From positions 310,001 through 374,000 of the forward strand of contig NC_054389.1 of the NCBI RefSeq assembly GCF_001625195.1: a DNA stretch of 64,000 bases, written 5' to 3'. Under the pieces are notes generated by a model, which worked only from the letters and a program-made list of their open reading frames with translations, searched no databases and was not told the origin of the DNA. Each line of letters starts with the position of its first letter. Within the stretch, counting starts at the first letter, position 1. Source of the DNA: Drechmeria coniospora. Lineage: Eukaryota > Ascomycota > Sordariomycetes > Hypocreales > Ophiocordycipitaceae. Of the stretch, positions 12,116-24,143 are shown piece after piece. The position numbers were made by a program, and so were the translations under genes.

Positions 12116-13680
12116 TGTCGTTTAATTGGAGAGAAATAATACTCTTCTCCATCACAAGCCACATCCGGTTGCACCGACATGGGCGGTTGGCTGTTGGTCC
12201 CCTCCAGATCGGCCGCTCGCCTCGGCCGCCCGGTCGATAATGCTGTTGCCATTTCCAGTTTCGGGGTCAACGAGAAGATTCATTTCGCAGAGACCCCCAT
12301 GACCGAGAACGAAAGTATACGCAGTCGAGAAGGGGGTCGGGAGATGTCGACGAACCCTGCTCAAGGTTGATGCAGCCGCGAGGGAAGCAATGAAGACGGA
12401 TGGTCGAATTTGGAATCGAAATCGAAGAGCAAAGATGATGCAGGAACCGACGACAGCCGTCTTCCATCGTTCCGTAACTGCGAGAAGCAGCCGCCGTCGT
12501 ATCGAGCCGAGCCTGAAGACCCGGTGAGCGAGCACCTCGACGCACCCGGCACAACCTTCCACGGTGCGTTCCTACCGGAGCATGGGCATCTCGAGGCCGC
12601 GGACCGGAGGTGCTGCGCGCCATGGTACAGTTGGTCCCGGAGATGTTGATCATGTTGCACGCGAGGAGCGTTTGTCATGATGCAAGCATGCAAGCATGCC
12701 GTGATGATTGCACTCAGCCACAAGTTGCGGACAAGCTGTTTTTGCCAAGGCTATTTTTTTTTACATATCCATGGAAGCGTCTTGAACACGGAATTGGAAG
12801 ATGGGTGACTTTTCCATCCCGGCTGTCAGTCAACGTGTAGCTTGCATCTGCCCTGCCGTGATTTGCCCCCCAATACGGGAGCGGGCGAAAGCGGTGCATT
12901 CCTGACTCGTCACAGCCGTGTTTGACGCGAAAAAGGGAGTCGATTGCGTCGTCGACACTGCAGTACACGGGCACCGTGATGATGAGGATGAGAATCGATG
13001 AGGCGGATGCGGTGGCAGCGTCGAGGTGATTGATGGCATGCGGCGGTGTACGTTGTCGAGCACGATGAAGGAAGCGGAAGCGAGACAGAATACTCAGCGT
13101 ACAGGCGTAGGCGACCGAGTAAGTGCTGTAGACGCTACGCCGCACCGCATCACCTTCGCTGCAATCCCCGCACGCAGGCGCTCTCGCCAGCCTGTAGAGG
13201 GCAAAAGGCCCGCCGCAGGCACTGTAACCCAGGCCTCAGGCTCTTCAGTTACAGAAGGGTTCGGTCCACCAAGTATCACTGTTAGCCAGACCGTGGCAAA
13301 CATGTGGCATGCTCAACAGCATGTACAAGTGCTCGGGCAGCCGCCTCCGAAAAACATCATCATCGTTGCAGGCGGGCTTTCGACACAAGATCAAGACGCA
13401 ACAACCTACCCCGATGCCGGCATCACGGGCACCTGAAGAAAAGTCCACGCAGGCACGATGCTGGCTTCCGCCACGAGCGGCCGCGAGGGACCGTACCAGG
13501 CTGGCTGGGCCTTGAGGCTGGGACGAAGCCTCCGTCCGACGTCGACGACCGGTCGGTTTCGCAAGCACCGTGGCCGGGACGTTGGGCGACGCCGCCGTTC
13601 TCACGAAGACACGTCCGCTCCCATCCTCGGCATGTTCTGCGGCACGCAGATGAACCGACCCGACTTAATCAGACAACAGC
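12116..13680. other. GC-rich stretch without a recognised gene
   Basis: Several mutually overlapping frames of 60-140 codons are open on both strands, as expected for GC-rich non-coding DNA. None shows a domain, signal peptide or convincing splice structure. Confidence 0.4.
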
Positions 13681-14046
13681 AAGCAGGCGAGGCAAGTTTG
13701 ACTCCACGCCTCCGCCGGGGCCGCCCGACGGTGGACTGACGATGGAGCATGATGGCAGTCTCCTCCCTCCGTCGGCCGCAGGTGGCTGGGCAGCCGTGCA
13801 GCAAGCAGGCGAGCCAAGTTCGATTCCACGTCTCCGCCGGAGCCGCCCAACGGCGGACTGACGATGGAGCATGATGGCAGTCTCCTCCGTCCGTCGGCTG
13901 CAGGTGGCTGGGCAGCCGTGCACCAAGCAGGCGAGCCAAGTTCGATTCCACGTCCCCGCCGGAGCTGCCCAACGGTGGACTGACGATGGATCATGATGGC
14001 AGTCTCCTCCGTCCGTCGGCTGCAGGTGGCTGGGCAGCCGTGCACC
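13681..14046. repeat. Minisatellite, 3 copies of 122 bp
   Basis: Units start at 13681, 13803 and 13925 and begin aagcaggcgagscaagtt. Each carries gatggcagtctcctcc and ctgggcagccgtgca. The period is 122 bp, not a multiple of three, so the array does not keep one reading frame and is unlikely to be a coding repeat. Confidence 0.9.
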
Positions 14047-14579
14047 AAGAACAGCCGGCAACGGCGACGCGGAGCTTCATCCATCGGGCTGCAGGAAGCT
14101 GGGCACCGGACCACGAGCACACGCAAGGCTGGCTCGGCCACGAAGTCGTCGGTTCATCGGCAACACGACGGGCGAGATGGCATCCTCGAGCGTGGAAAAC
14201 GGCCATCAGGTGGTATCGCGAGAGGACAATCACGCCATCACGCGACCCCGGAAGATCGGTCCGAGCGCCACACCACAGCGCCTAACGCCCCAGCAGCCAC
14301 CGCCGCCAACGGCATCGCTCAGGGGCATCATCGCCTGGCCCGCGAGCACCTGCGCCAGCACTTTGGAGCACACCACCATCACCGCGAGCAAGCTACCGGT
14401 ACTGGGCCGCATGGCATGGAGGTGCAGCAACGCATCGGAACTCGCCTGCGCCTCGTGCAACTTGGCATCGTCGTCGTTCCGCTTGTATGGTTGCATGGGA
14501 AGGGGGACGAGCATCACTCGTTCGGCGTTGCTCTGTACATGTCAGCCCAGTAGCGTGCAAGAAAGCACGTCGACAGTGC
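14047..14579. other. GC-rich spacer, no supported gene
   Basis: Continues the GC-rich non-coding composition right of the minisatellite. Open frames overlap on both strands without recognisable content. Confidence 0.4.
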
Positions 14580-15720
14580 CGGCACATGTACTTACTTACA
14601 TGAATACCTGGTCTGTACCGCGTACCTACTGTATTTGTACGTACAGTAGATAGTACAGATGTTCATTTGTTTGCACAGTACTTGCAGGTGTGCTCGAGTA
14701 CTTGCAGGCGTATTACAGGCAGGTGTAGCTGTACTTGATACCATACCGGTACGGAGCAGCACGCCATAATAGTAAGCAAGTACAGTATTGCTCCGTCCGT
14801 ACTTGCACTTGTAAGAACAGTAAGTATGCGACGTGCTATTGATTATTAGTACATTTTCTCCGTGCTTTCCAGTACGTGATTCCGTGTATAATATGTCGAG
14901 CGTGGCAGGCCAAGAAACCTACTGTAGGGACTTGCTCAGTACTAAGTAATTACTGTGCAAGTGCCCACGCCGTCGTCGAGAGCATTGACTGTGACATGCA
15001 CGGAGTACCTGGTGGTGCTCCGCATGCAAGTAGACAGTACATGTATGTGCAGTACGTACAAGTGCCTGTGCGGTACAGTACAGTACAACTACAGCAAGTG
15101 CTGTACCTGCAAGTACAGATTGGAGCACGCCATACCGAGTGCAAGTACTTACTTGCCTAGTACTTACGTACGTGCACCAAGTACACAAGTACAACTACAG
15201 TATACTCCTCAAATGTATCAGTAACAGTGGCTAGGTACGCATCGCTGAAAATGATCTGTCCAACAATGCAAATTCTTGCTCCGTCTGGTAAGCAGCAACC
15301 GTATGGTAGGCAGCATTCCATAAATGCCTCGTACGCAGAAGCAGCGCGTACTTGGTCGTGTTGTGTCTGCACCGCACTCACACAGAACTTGCAAGCAACG
15401 CTGGGGTTTTGCGTCGGTACTTGAACGAGGGCCAGAGGGTTCGGCGGAGGAAAGCAGGCCGAAATTCGTACCAGCAGGCGGACGATTATTAGCGAGAATG
15501 CCCCAAAGTACAGCATACAGCGCTCCGTAATGCCCTGTATTTCTGCCGATGGCGTAGCACCAATTACGGCACAGTACGGTACATGCAAGTACGCCGTACG
15601 CAGTACTCCGTACTTGCAGTACTAGGTATTGCTCAAGTACTGTACTCACTGTACGCAAGGTTGCCTACGGCAGCGTACGGAGTACAGTACCGAGTACTTA
15701 CGTATGTCGCGCCAACGTGC
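14580..15720. repeat. Second GTAC/TACGGAGTA-rich stretch
   Basis: About 1.1 kb dominated by agtacttgcag, cggagtac, gtacagta and related words in both orientations. It can fold on itself at many points. No gene is supported. Confidence 0.6.
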
Positions 15721-16662
15721 CTGCGGCGAGGTTAAAGTCCGGGTAGTTGGTTACGTAAGGATATCCACTTCCACGGCACCGTGGACACCGAACAAAGTGG
15801 TGGGCAACAACAGCAGGACGAAGAACACCAAAAGACTGATTTCTTCCCCATCCCACGATACTTACTTGATTCATCGGTGTCGCCTCCGGAGCGGATCCCC
15901 CACCAGCCGTCGCAGCAAAGTAATTGCTTACTTCAGTGCTGGACAAAATGCACCCCGACACGCACGGTGGCGACTTGACACTGCACGGCACGGAGCCTGG
16001 ATGAACCATCGCCTTTTGCAACCATGACTGTGGGCTTGCGTTTGCTTATCCTTGGATCGAACCCGGCATGGCTCCGTTCCAACGTGGGCCGGGCGGAGTC
16101 GGCTTCGACGATTCCGTGGGATGCCTCCGGCAGGCGGGCAAACCTTTGACGACATCAAGGCCCTGGCCCCAGCCGTGACAAACAAATCCACGAGGGAACC
16201 CGGTGACCTGCAGCCGAGCAAGGGAAAGCCGAGTAAGTGTACGTAAGTGCAGTGCAGTGCAGTACAGTACTTGCATCTCCCAGGCTCGGCACCGTGACCA
16301 CGTGTCGGCCATTTCGAAATCCCACCAGGCTTGTCGGCCACTAATGTTGTAACTTTAGGCGGTTGAATGATGGAATGATGGTTCCGCGTCACGACCTTCG
16401 CATCGCAATTTTACTTGGCCGCCGCTCCCAGGCAACTGGAGACGTGGCGGGCCTGCGAAATTTCTTCGGCATTCAACCGCAGGCAAGGCATGGGCTACGC
16501 AAGCACTCATAAGTAGGGATCGCCCGAATGATGCCTCATCTAATCCGGGAATATTGCAACCCATCATTCGTGCGCGTCGGCATTCTCGAGAGAAGAAAAG
16601 AATTGCGATTTCATGCACCTGCCATGCCTCGACGATTCTCGACAGCAAATTAATCCACAGCC
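15721..16662. other. Upstream region of the enterotoxin-like gene
   Basis: No coding feature supported. It probably holds the promoter of the gene starting at 16663. A short run of gtgcagtgcagtgcagtacagtac-like repeats lies near 16246-16271. I see no clear TATA box. Confidence 0.4.
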
Positions 16663-19572
16663 ATGCACGGCTCCGCTTTCCTGCTGCTCATGCAGGCCGC
16701 AACTCATTGGGCCTTGCTCGGTGCTGCTGCTTCCGAGCTCCTTGGCCGTGGTCACGACATTCCTCGGGGTCTGACCGGGGAGAATGAGAATCAGGTCTGC
16801 CGTGGGGACAGCAGGAGCGTCAAGGAGGTTGAGCAGGCGGGCGGCTTGTTCCCCCACGGCTACTCGGTCGATGGCCAGCGGGCTCCCACAACCTACAGTT
16901 TCAAGTTGGATGACCACTTGTCGGATTACAATGGCGAGGTAAAGTCGGCATACGTGAGTTTTACGAAAAGCTTCGCCAAGGCCGTCGAATTTGCGCAGCA
17001 GAGTGCGATGCTGAGCGAAACCTTTGTCTACCCCGGCATGGCCACCGTCTTCGTGGCCGCGACGGCGAACAACATGGTCCCTCTGGACAAGCTCGTCAAA
17101 TTCGAGCGTCACTTCGAACAGGAGTACCTTGCCATACGAGGCATTCCGTGGGCTCAGATAAAAGGGTGGTACCTGATCGACCCGGCCAAGCCGATAAACA
17201 AGGCGAATCCCGTGAAGCTCGAGGACTACACCTTCCACCCGAACCCTGATTTCCGGGCCGACGTCTTCGAAGCCCAGAGTGCCGTTGATCCTTCCAAGCT
17301 CAGCGAGTCTCAACTGGCCGAGCTCTACCGTATATTTCAAAGATCGAACAGCAACGACCTGAGCACTTCCGGCACCTTCTGCACCTGGTGCGAAGCCGAG
17401 GGCCGTGGCGCCGAGACGACGGCGGCAACGGGAAAAACGGAAGCATCGAGCGAACAAGGCGAACAGGTCGCGCAGCATCGGCAGTCAAACGACGTGAGCA
17501 CCGACGAGATGACAAAGGATGAGAAGCCGGATCCTCGGACCCGTCCCGGTGACGAGAAGATGCCAAAGACGGGCTCCAAGGGCCGTGGCGCCGAGACGAC
17601 GGAAGCATCGAGCGAACGAGGCGAACAGGTCGCGCAGCATCGGCAGTCAAACGACGGGAGCACCGACGAAATGGCAAACGATGAGAAGCCGGATCCTCTG
17701 ACCCGTCCTGGTGACGAGCAGATGCCAAAGACGGGCTCCAACCGCCCAGTCGACGCCGGCGACGACGAGGGCGTGGGAAAAACGGAAGCATCGAGCGAAC
17801 AAGGCGACCAGGTCGCGCAGCATCGGCAGTCGAGCGACGTGAGCACCGACGAAATGACAAACGATGAGAAGCCGGATCCTCGGACCCGTCCCGGTGACGA
17901 GAAGATGCCAAAGACGGGCTCCAAGCGCCCGGTCGACGCCGGCGACGACGAGGGCGTGGGCGGAAAGCGACATTGCAGGCGCGAGCGGGCATGCAACATC
18001 CCGTACACCCAAGATGAGATCAAGGCTGCCGGCGAGGAGCTGACACCCATCGCGGAGAAAGCCTCGGCGGACCAATTCGAGATGCTCGCCTCGCAGCACA
18101 ACCTCAAGTCGTCGACCGAATCAACCTTTAAGCAGTCGCTGCAAACCTTCCGCGAAGGCAAGCTCGGCTACCAGAAGGGTGCTGCCGCCGTGCCGCATCT
18201 CGTCCAGGAGCCGTCGCGGTTTGGCGGAAAGGCGTTGGCATCCGCCGGCAAGGCGCTCGGCGTGCTCGGCGCAGGGACGTATGCGTATGGCGTGCTGGAG
18301 GTCATGGTGAAGAACGCGAGCGCCGTGGATCGCGTCGCGGCACTGACGGCCATCGTGCCTGTTGTTGGCTGCGGGGCCTCGGCACTGGCACACGCAGCCG
18401 AGGGCAATGCTAGCAGTCCGGAAATCCCCGAATATTTTGACAACGCCTTGTGTGTCATCGGCGACATCTTGCTATTTACGCCCCTAGCACCCGTCGGGGT
18501 TGCCGTCCAAGTCTCCCGCTTCGTCTTGACCATCACCAGGGCGCTGGACGCATACATGTCGGAGCCAGCCCAGGCAAAGGCCGCGCGCGATGCCGCTTGG
18601 CGGACTTTCCTGCAGGATCACATGTACCGAAGGCTCTCCTCGATTGAGTTGGGTGCGAAAATTTTCCACGCTTTGGCGGTGGAATCCTTGGCGTTGCTAT
18701 CTGAAGGGGCCCATGTGCTAGGCATCCTCGAGGCTGGCCAGCAGGGGGCTCTCAACCGTACCGATAACTCTACCGAGCACGGCCTGCTCAGAGGCTTCTT
18801 CCGGAACACAACGGAGCACATTCGAGCAAATGTTTCGGACGAAATAGCACAGGCCCAGCGGCAGGTCCTCCTCAACCTTGTGTACGATGCCCTGGATAGA
18901 CACCGTGCCGCCTCACTACGCATCCTGGCCGGCCGGTACAACAAAGCATTTGTTCAGGACAGGCTGGCTGGTGCTAGCGAGCGGATAAAGAGGTTCGTAC
19001 GCAACGACAAGCCACCCATGCCCAGCTCTCTTGTTGTCGCCTATCTCATCGGGCAGTCGACGGGGCAGGCCGCAAAGCTACCGCCACTGTTGCCAGCATC
19101 GCCGTCCGAAGCCGACGATGCATTCGCGCCTCCTGGAGCCGCCGGGGATGGTACCTCGGGAAATTTGCACCACCTAACACTAAATTTTGCTGATTATCTA
19201 CGGAGAAAACAGAATGGCTTGGCGAAGAAGGATGCCGATGTGATTAGCATCCAGCAAACCCATGCGGTGATGCAATTCTTGCAAGGCAGCATCAAGTTCG
19301 ACGATGTCGCCAAAGCCTCCCCAAGCCTAAGCCCATCCATTGCCTTGGAGTTCCAAATACTAGTTTCCCTCAAGCTAGGGCGATTATTTCAGTACTGGAA
19401 ACCGTCGGCCGATGGAGCATTTCAATACTTTCCAGAATCTGCACTAAAGAAGCCAGGCATGATTGAGTCTGCATTGGATACTGCAACCGGGTTTTTGTCG
19501 GATCTGGGAAAGGCTTATTGTGAGACTCCTGTGCTGAAAGACTTGACGTCGGCGTGCAACCTTGCCAGGTGA
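16663..19572 (+). CDS. Secreted ADP-ribosyltransferase, heat-labile enterotoxin A-like
   Basis: A 969-residue single-exon protein with a signal peptide (about 1-23) and an N-terminal ADP-ribosyltransferase domain (about 40-220) of the heat-labile enterotoxin A/cholera toxin A family, which transfers ADP-ribose from NAD to a target protein. Signature residues are all present: NAD-contacting Arg47 in VCRGDSR, the Ser-Thr-Ser-like strand VSFTKS (98-103) and the catalytic Glu-x-Glu at 152-154 followed by IRGIPWAQIKGW. Residues about 258-433 are a hydrophilic linker with three imperfect 54-61-residue repeats. The C-terminal half (about 445-969) has an Ala/Gly-rich hydrophobic stretch (about 520-625) and a helical tail of unknown function, as in long enterotoxin-like proteins of hypocrealean fungi. 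No separate B subunit is seen. Target and role are unknown; a part in host interaction is inference. Confidence 0.85.
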   Translation: MHGSAFLLLMQAATHWALLGAAASELLGRGHDIPRGLTGENENQVCRGDSRSVKEVEQAGGLFPHGYSVDGQRAPTTYSFKLDDHLSDYNGEVKSAYVSFTKSFAKAVEFAQQSAMLSETFVYPGMATVFVAATANNMVPLDKLVKFERHFEQEYLAIRGIPWAQIKGWYLIDPAKPINKANPVKLEDYTFHPNPDFRADVFEAQSAVDPSKLSESQLAELYRIFQRSNSNDLSTSGTFCTWCEAEGRGAETTAATGKTEASSEQGEQVAQHRQSNDVSTDEMTKDEKPDPRTRPGDEKMPKTGSKGRGAETTEASSERGEQVAQHRQSNDGSTDEMANDEKPDPLTRPGDEQMPKTGSNRPVDAGDDEGVGKTEASSEQGDQVAQHRQSSDVSTDEMTNDEKPDPRTRPGDEKMPKTGSKRPVDAGDDEGVGGKRHCRRERACNIPYTQDEIKAAGEELTPIAEKASADQFEMLASQHNLKSSTESTFKQSLQTFREGKLGYQKGAAAVPHLVQEPSRFGGKALASAGKALGVLGAGTYAYGVLEVMVKNASAVDRVAALTAIVPVVGCGASALAHAAEGNASSPEIPEYFDNALCVIGDILLFTPLAPVGVAVQVSRFVLTITRALDAYMSEPAQAKAARDAAWRTFLQDHMYRRLSSIELGAKIFHALAVESLALLSEGAHVLGILEAGQQGALNRTDNSTEHGLLRGFFRNTTEHIRANVSDEIAQAQRQVLLNLVYDALDRHRAASLRILAGRYNKAFVQDRLAGASERIKRFVRNDKPPMPSSLVVAYLIGQSTGQAAKLPPLLPASPSEADDAFAPPGAAGDGTSGNLHHLTLNFADYLRRKQNGLAKKDADVISIQQTHAVMQFLQGSIKFDDVAKASPSLSPSIALEFQILVSLKLGRLFQYWKPSADGAFQYFPESALKKPGMIESALDTATGFLSDLGKAYCETPVLKDLTSACNLAR
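17434..17955 (+). repeat. In-frame tandem repeats in the toxin-like gene linker
   Basis: Three imperfect units are aligned by the codons for EASSE at 17440, 17602 and 17785 (spacing 162 and 183 bp). Each contains QVAQHRQS, DEKPDP and MPKTGS. Spacing is a multiple of three, so length changes would keep the frame. The linker is charged and low-complexity and contains a possible basic site (KRHCRRERA) just after it, near residues 436-444. Confidence 0.85.
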
Positions 19573-20034
19573 CTCGGGTGAGTTCTGGAATTTTTGTTTA
19601 CAAACATCCTCGACCCAACATGAAGCCCCTTTTCATTGCAACCTACCTGCAGAGTTGAATGGCTGCGCCTCAAACGGGTGAGGTTTGACGGGTGCAAAGT
19701 CTATGCGTGTGTATCTGTGGAGTGTAATGGGAGCGTATTGGAATTGAGCCATTCTCGTACCATGACGTCCGCTCCTGGGTTTATGTCGGACGCCAACGAC
19801 TTTGAACGACGATTTTTGTTATGTGAAGGGCAGTATTGGAGTCATGGCCGTATTGTGCATGGATCAAGTTCCCTTCCCATCCGGTACACATTGCCATGAT
19901 GGCTTCTTGCAATGCAGTGTACCATTCGACCATTCCAAGTCTTCATGGTCCTCCCGAGCGCTTGCTAATGTTCTTGCTCGATGGTGTTGGATGAAACTTA
20001 CCAACAGCTAGTATACAATCAAGATTACAGCCAT
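19573..20034. other. Spacer, no supported gene
   Basis: Downstream region of the enterotoxin-like gene. Short frames only. Confidence 0.4.
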
Positions 20035-20180
20035 GTTGCAGCCACCAATATAGGTTCAACCGATCAGTAAAGGAATAGACGCTATATATACTTCTAGCTA
20101 ACTAGGAAAGTCATCCAACCTTGTGTTGTAGTAAGGGATATGATTCCCACACACTTGACCAAGACAAGGATTTCAACCAG
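20035..20180 (+). repeat. Interspersed repeat copy 1 (possible old solo LTR)
   Basis: Starts tgttgcagccaccaatatag, continues ggttcaaccgatcag, and includes gattcccacacactt and acaagg. A diverged copy with the same order of words lies at 30581-30790. The TG start, internal TATATATA and spacing fit an old LTR, but the 3' end and target duplication are not recognisable. Confidence 0.45.
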
Positions 20181-21228
20181 TCTCATCTATGTTCCAAAAA
20201 AGCAACCATCTTATTGTTAGATGGATGGTGTTGAGAGTGTAGCTGTCTAGAAGGTTGGCCGATAATCGGCATCTGAAGGTTCCATGGACGTACTATACGC
20301 TCAGTCTCCTGCGGCAAGGGATAGATCTTTCCAACGTTTTGAGCCAGCAGTAATTATCCCGGAACGCTCATTAGCCAGGTGTGGATAGGATTGATATAGC
20401 CTGCAGGGGAAACAAATTTTCTTCCATTGACTTTAAGCACCATGGAATATATCGATCTTGTAGGCCGCTGTGGCGATAATCTCAAGCATTCCCCATTTGA
20501 GCGACATGCCCCTGCTTACTCGCTACGTAAGTAGTCGCAGGTAATCTCACTGGGCGCGCCAGATCCCGGCAAGAATTTTGGATAGTACTTGCGAATATTG
20601 CTAGTAATAGCAATGCTCACAAGCATAACTGAAGTACTCTGCAGTTTACATACAACTACGGAGTAATTACTGCCAAAGTACTTTAGAGTATAATTAATAT
20701 TACAATGCTTAATCCAACACTCGGTGGAGTATGCTGTCCAGAAAGAAAAAAATTGTTTGGAAATCGTCAAAATCGAATGAGGAAGAGCACTATGGAATGA
20801 TTGAGTACGATATAGTAAGGTAGACGATAGAGCAAGTGATGCAAAAAAAAATCTTCCTTACTTACATTACTATTCAAGTTCTTACATGTGTCCGCCGCGT
20901 ACGTGTACTGTTAGGTCGCTTGGTCAATATTGCACTACTCTACGGAGTATGACATCACAAAACCCATGTCAGAGTGGACTTTTCGCAATATCCACAGCTA
21001 CAGTATTAAACGGAGCACCGTGTGCATGCAATACTTACATGTGGACGGTGAATTTATGCTCCAAGTACATGTACGGAGTATGGGATGGAGTTTTATTCCA
21101 CGGAGTCGTTCCGCTCTGCAGAACCGAATAAAAACCCCATCGGCGATTCAAATACTTACAACCGCTACTCATTTTATAGGGCTGGTTATCAACTGGAGCA
21201 TGTCGAAATCAGAGGGACGAAGCCCATA
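20181..21228. other. Upstream region of the subtilase gene
   Basis: No gene supported. AT-rich, with scattered tacggagta words (for example near 20650, 20940 and 21070). It presumably includes the promoter for the gene at 21229. Confidence 0.4.
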
Positions 21229-24143
21229 ATGCACGCATCACTCCTCCTGTCGCTCGCCGCCGTGGCCCGCATCGCTGCTGCCAATGCCCTTCCAGGCGCT
21301 TTCTTGTGTCAATTCAACGATCATCATGTTAGTCTTGCCCGCTGATCACCATCCACTCTGAAGCTTGCTTGCTTACAAGTCGACTCTAGGATCCTGATGC
21401 CATACTCGGCGACATCCAAGCTGTTGCAACGATGCGGATGTGGCTCGACTACACACTATTCAAGGGCGTTTCCTTCCTGCTGCACAGTGTGATGAACGAG
21501 TCCTCGGCGATGGAGAAGGTTTTGGCGAATCCTGGCATCGATACCTGTTCCCAGATATACCTGCACGACGCGCCTAGGCCGATGATTGAGCAGGACGAGC
21601 TGATCAATTCCGCGAAAAGATCTGTCGTGAGGAGGGATGCCGTTGCCGCGAACGAGACAGAGGATAACTACTCTCCCCATGTCATGACACAGGTAAACAA
21701 GCTACGGGCCGCTGGTTTTACCGGAAAGGGTGTAAAGATTGCCATCATTGATACTGGAGTACGTGCCTCATTCTATTTTGTTTTCCTGCGTACCCTGCCC
21801 CCTTACCCTCGGTCCCTGCATCCTGCCTCATCCTGCGTGATCAACTTGACATACGATACATACACACCCTTGCCTACCCACGCTACCATGACATGGGGAG
21901 TGTGGCAGTATTGTGCTCACACATGGGAAAGGCAATATGGGACGCGTGATAATTATTCCTGCTAATAGATCGACTATATGCACCCGGCCCTTGGTGGCTG
22001 CTTCGGCGAAAACTGCCTCGTCTCCTTCGGCGCCGACTTAGTTGGCGACGCCTTCGACGGCACGAACATGCCTCACCCTGACCCTTACCCGCTGGAGGAT
22101 TGCAATGGGCACGGTACCGCAGTCGCTGGCGTAATCGCCGCTCAGCCAAATGAGTTGGGCTTTACCGGCGCCGTCCCGAATGCGACCATCGGCATGTATC
22201 GAGTCTTCGGCTGCCAGGGTTTTGCTTCCGATGACGTTATTGTTGCAGCCTTCAATCAAGCGTATGAGGATGATGCAGACATTATTTCAGCCTCCATCGG
22301 CGAGTCAAGCGGTTGGTCGGGACACCTTACCGCTCTTGCTGCCCAACGCATCGTTGAAAAGGGGGTCCCTTGTGTGGCATCGATGGGAAATGACGGCTCC
22401 AAGGGCCTCTTTAACGCTGCTACCCTTGCGAGCGGAAAGGGGGTAACTGCGGTTGCAAAGTTTAGTAACCACGAGCTTGCCACGCTCCTACACGTGGTCA
22501 AGTACAGTATCGATGACGGTGAAGACGTCCAGTTTGGCTATTACCCTACCCAAGCGGACAAATGGGATGACGTTACACTCGAGCTTTACGCTCTGAGCAC
22601 GGACGATACGATTTTGGACTCCAAGCACGATGCTTGCAGCGAACTGCCCGATACTACCCCCGACCTCAGCAACAACATTGTCCTTACCCGCGTCGGCAAT
22701 TGCTTTTTTTCAACTCAGGCTGCTAACCTTGCGGCAAAGGGGGCCAGGTATATCATCGTGTACAATGACATCAATGCCGCGTATGAGTTCCGTATACTCA
22801 ATGTTCCCGAGGTCCTTGCCGCAGGAATGGTACTGAAATATGTGGGTGAAAACTGGATTGAGGCTCTTGAAAATCGCAAAAAGGTTACCTTGAAGATGGC
22901 CAGCAGTATTCATACGGGTATCGCATTGATCTCCAACTTCGATAACCTTACAGCCGGTTCTGTCGGGCCCGGCACAACATGGGGACCTACCTGGGAGATG
23001 GATGTCAAGCCTCAGGTGGGAGCCCCTGGCGACCATATCATAACTACGGCTCCCATGTCTCGAGGTGGCTATCGTATCAGTTCTGGAACTTCAATGGCCT
23101 GCCCACTTGTGGCGTCTATCATTGCACTTGTCGGTCAAGTTCGCCGCACATTCAACCCTGCGTTGATAAACAGCTTGCTATCCTCTACCGCCAATCCGCA
23201 GCTTTTCTATGCCAATCCATCCCGTTATATCAATAACAGAACGTTTGAAACCTTTTACGCCCCAGTACCTCAGCAAGGAGGCGGTATCGTTCAGGCGTAC
23301 GATGCCGCTTATGCGACTACGCTCTTGGAGCCCTACAGCCTATCATTCAACGATACCGACCACTTTTCGAAGTTGGCAAAGGTTAAAATTAACAATACGG
23401 GCGACAGGGAAATAACCTACAATCTCTCGAACGTACCTGCCGTTACCATGTACACTCTCGATCCGGGATCAACGGCGCCGTCCGACTTCCCTAACGAATT
23501 CGTCCAGGCGGCTGCCGTGTTACAGTTTAGCCAGGACACCATCACGCTGGGCCCCAACACCTCGACTACTTTCCAAGTTCGACCAACTCCTCCTTCTGGT
23601 CTTGACGCAAAGCGTTTGCCCTTATGGTCAGGCTGGATAGCTGTCAATGGAACCGATGGTTCCTCGTTGTCGATTCCATACCAAGGCCTGAGCGGCTCGC
23701 TCCGGAGCTCGACCGTGCTGAGATCCAACAGTGCTTGGGTCTCGAACTCCAACAAGTGGAACCAACAAGCCACGAACGTAACCTTTTTCCGCCAAAAAGC
23801 TGGTCAGAACAACAGTACAGGCGCTCAACCGTTTGTTGTCGCGAACCTAACACTCGGCACGTCCATTCTAACTGCGGATGTTGTGCCCGTGACATCTGTG
23901 TCTATGAACACAACGACGCGTTGGGGCTTTCAGACAATCGGCCAACCTTTTGGCTTCCCACTAAGGACTCTTTCTCGTGGGCCTTATCTGCGCCGTTGGG
24001 ACGGTCGAGTCGAGTCAGGCGATCACGCGCCTGAGGGCGAGTATAAATTGGTCGTCCGCGCGCTGAGGATCTTTGGTGATGCTAATACGGAGGCCGACTG
24101 GGACGTCAGCGTAACATCATCGTTCCATATCCATTATCAGTAG
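21229..24143 (+). CDS. Secreted subtilisin-like serine protease (S8, vpr/Pr1C type)
   Basis: A predicted 880-residue secreted endopeptidase from three exons: 21229-21327, 21390-21758 and 21969-24143, with introns of 62 and 210 bp, both GT-AG. The second intron splits the Asp motif right after IIDTG. The first 20 residues are a signal peptide (LLLSLAAVARIAAANA), followed by a propeptide to about residue 120. The catalytic triad is Asp154 (AIIDTG), His204 (NGHGTAVAGVIAA) and Ser531 (SSGTSMACPLVAS). A protease-associated (PA) insert lies around residues 340-440 (NCFFSTQAANLAAKGARYII). An Fn3-like C-terminal region follows the catalytic domain. Length and order match fungal Pr1C/minor extracellular protease vpr-like subtilases, which degrade proteins outside the cell, including insect cuticle in entomopathogens. 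All key residues are intact. Confidence 0.93.

Noticed and set aside
12023..14046. Possible CRISPR-like array
   Set aside because: Repeats are directly adjacent without unique spacers, and the DNA is eukaryotic in all other respects.
13304..14553. Several plus-strand frames of 90-190 codons through the 122-bp minisatellite
   Set aside because: The repeat period is not a multiple of three, so each unit is read in a different frame, and no frame shows a domain.
17300..18161. Arg/Ser-rich minus-strand open frames opposite the enterotoxin-like gene
   Set aside because: By-products of GC-rich repeat codons on the plus strand. They have no domain and overlap a well-supported gene.
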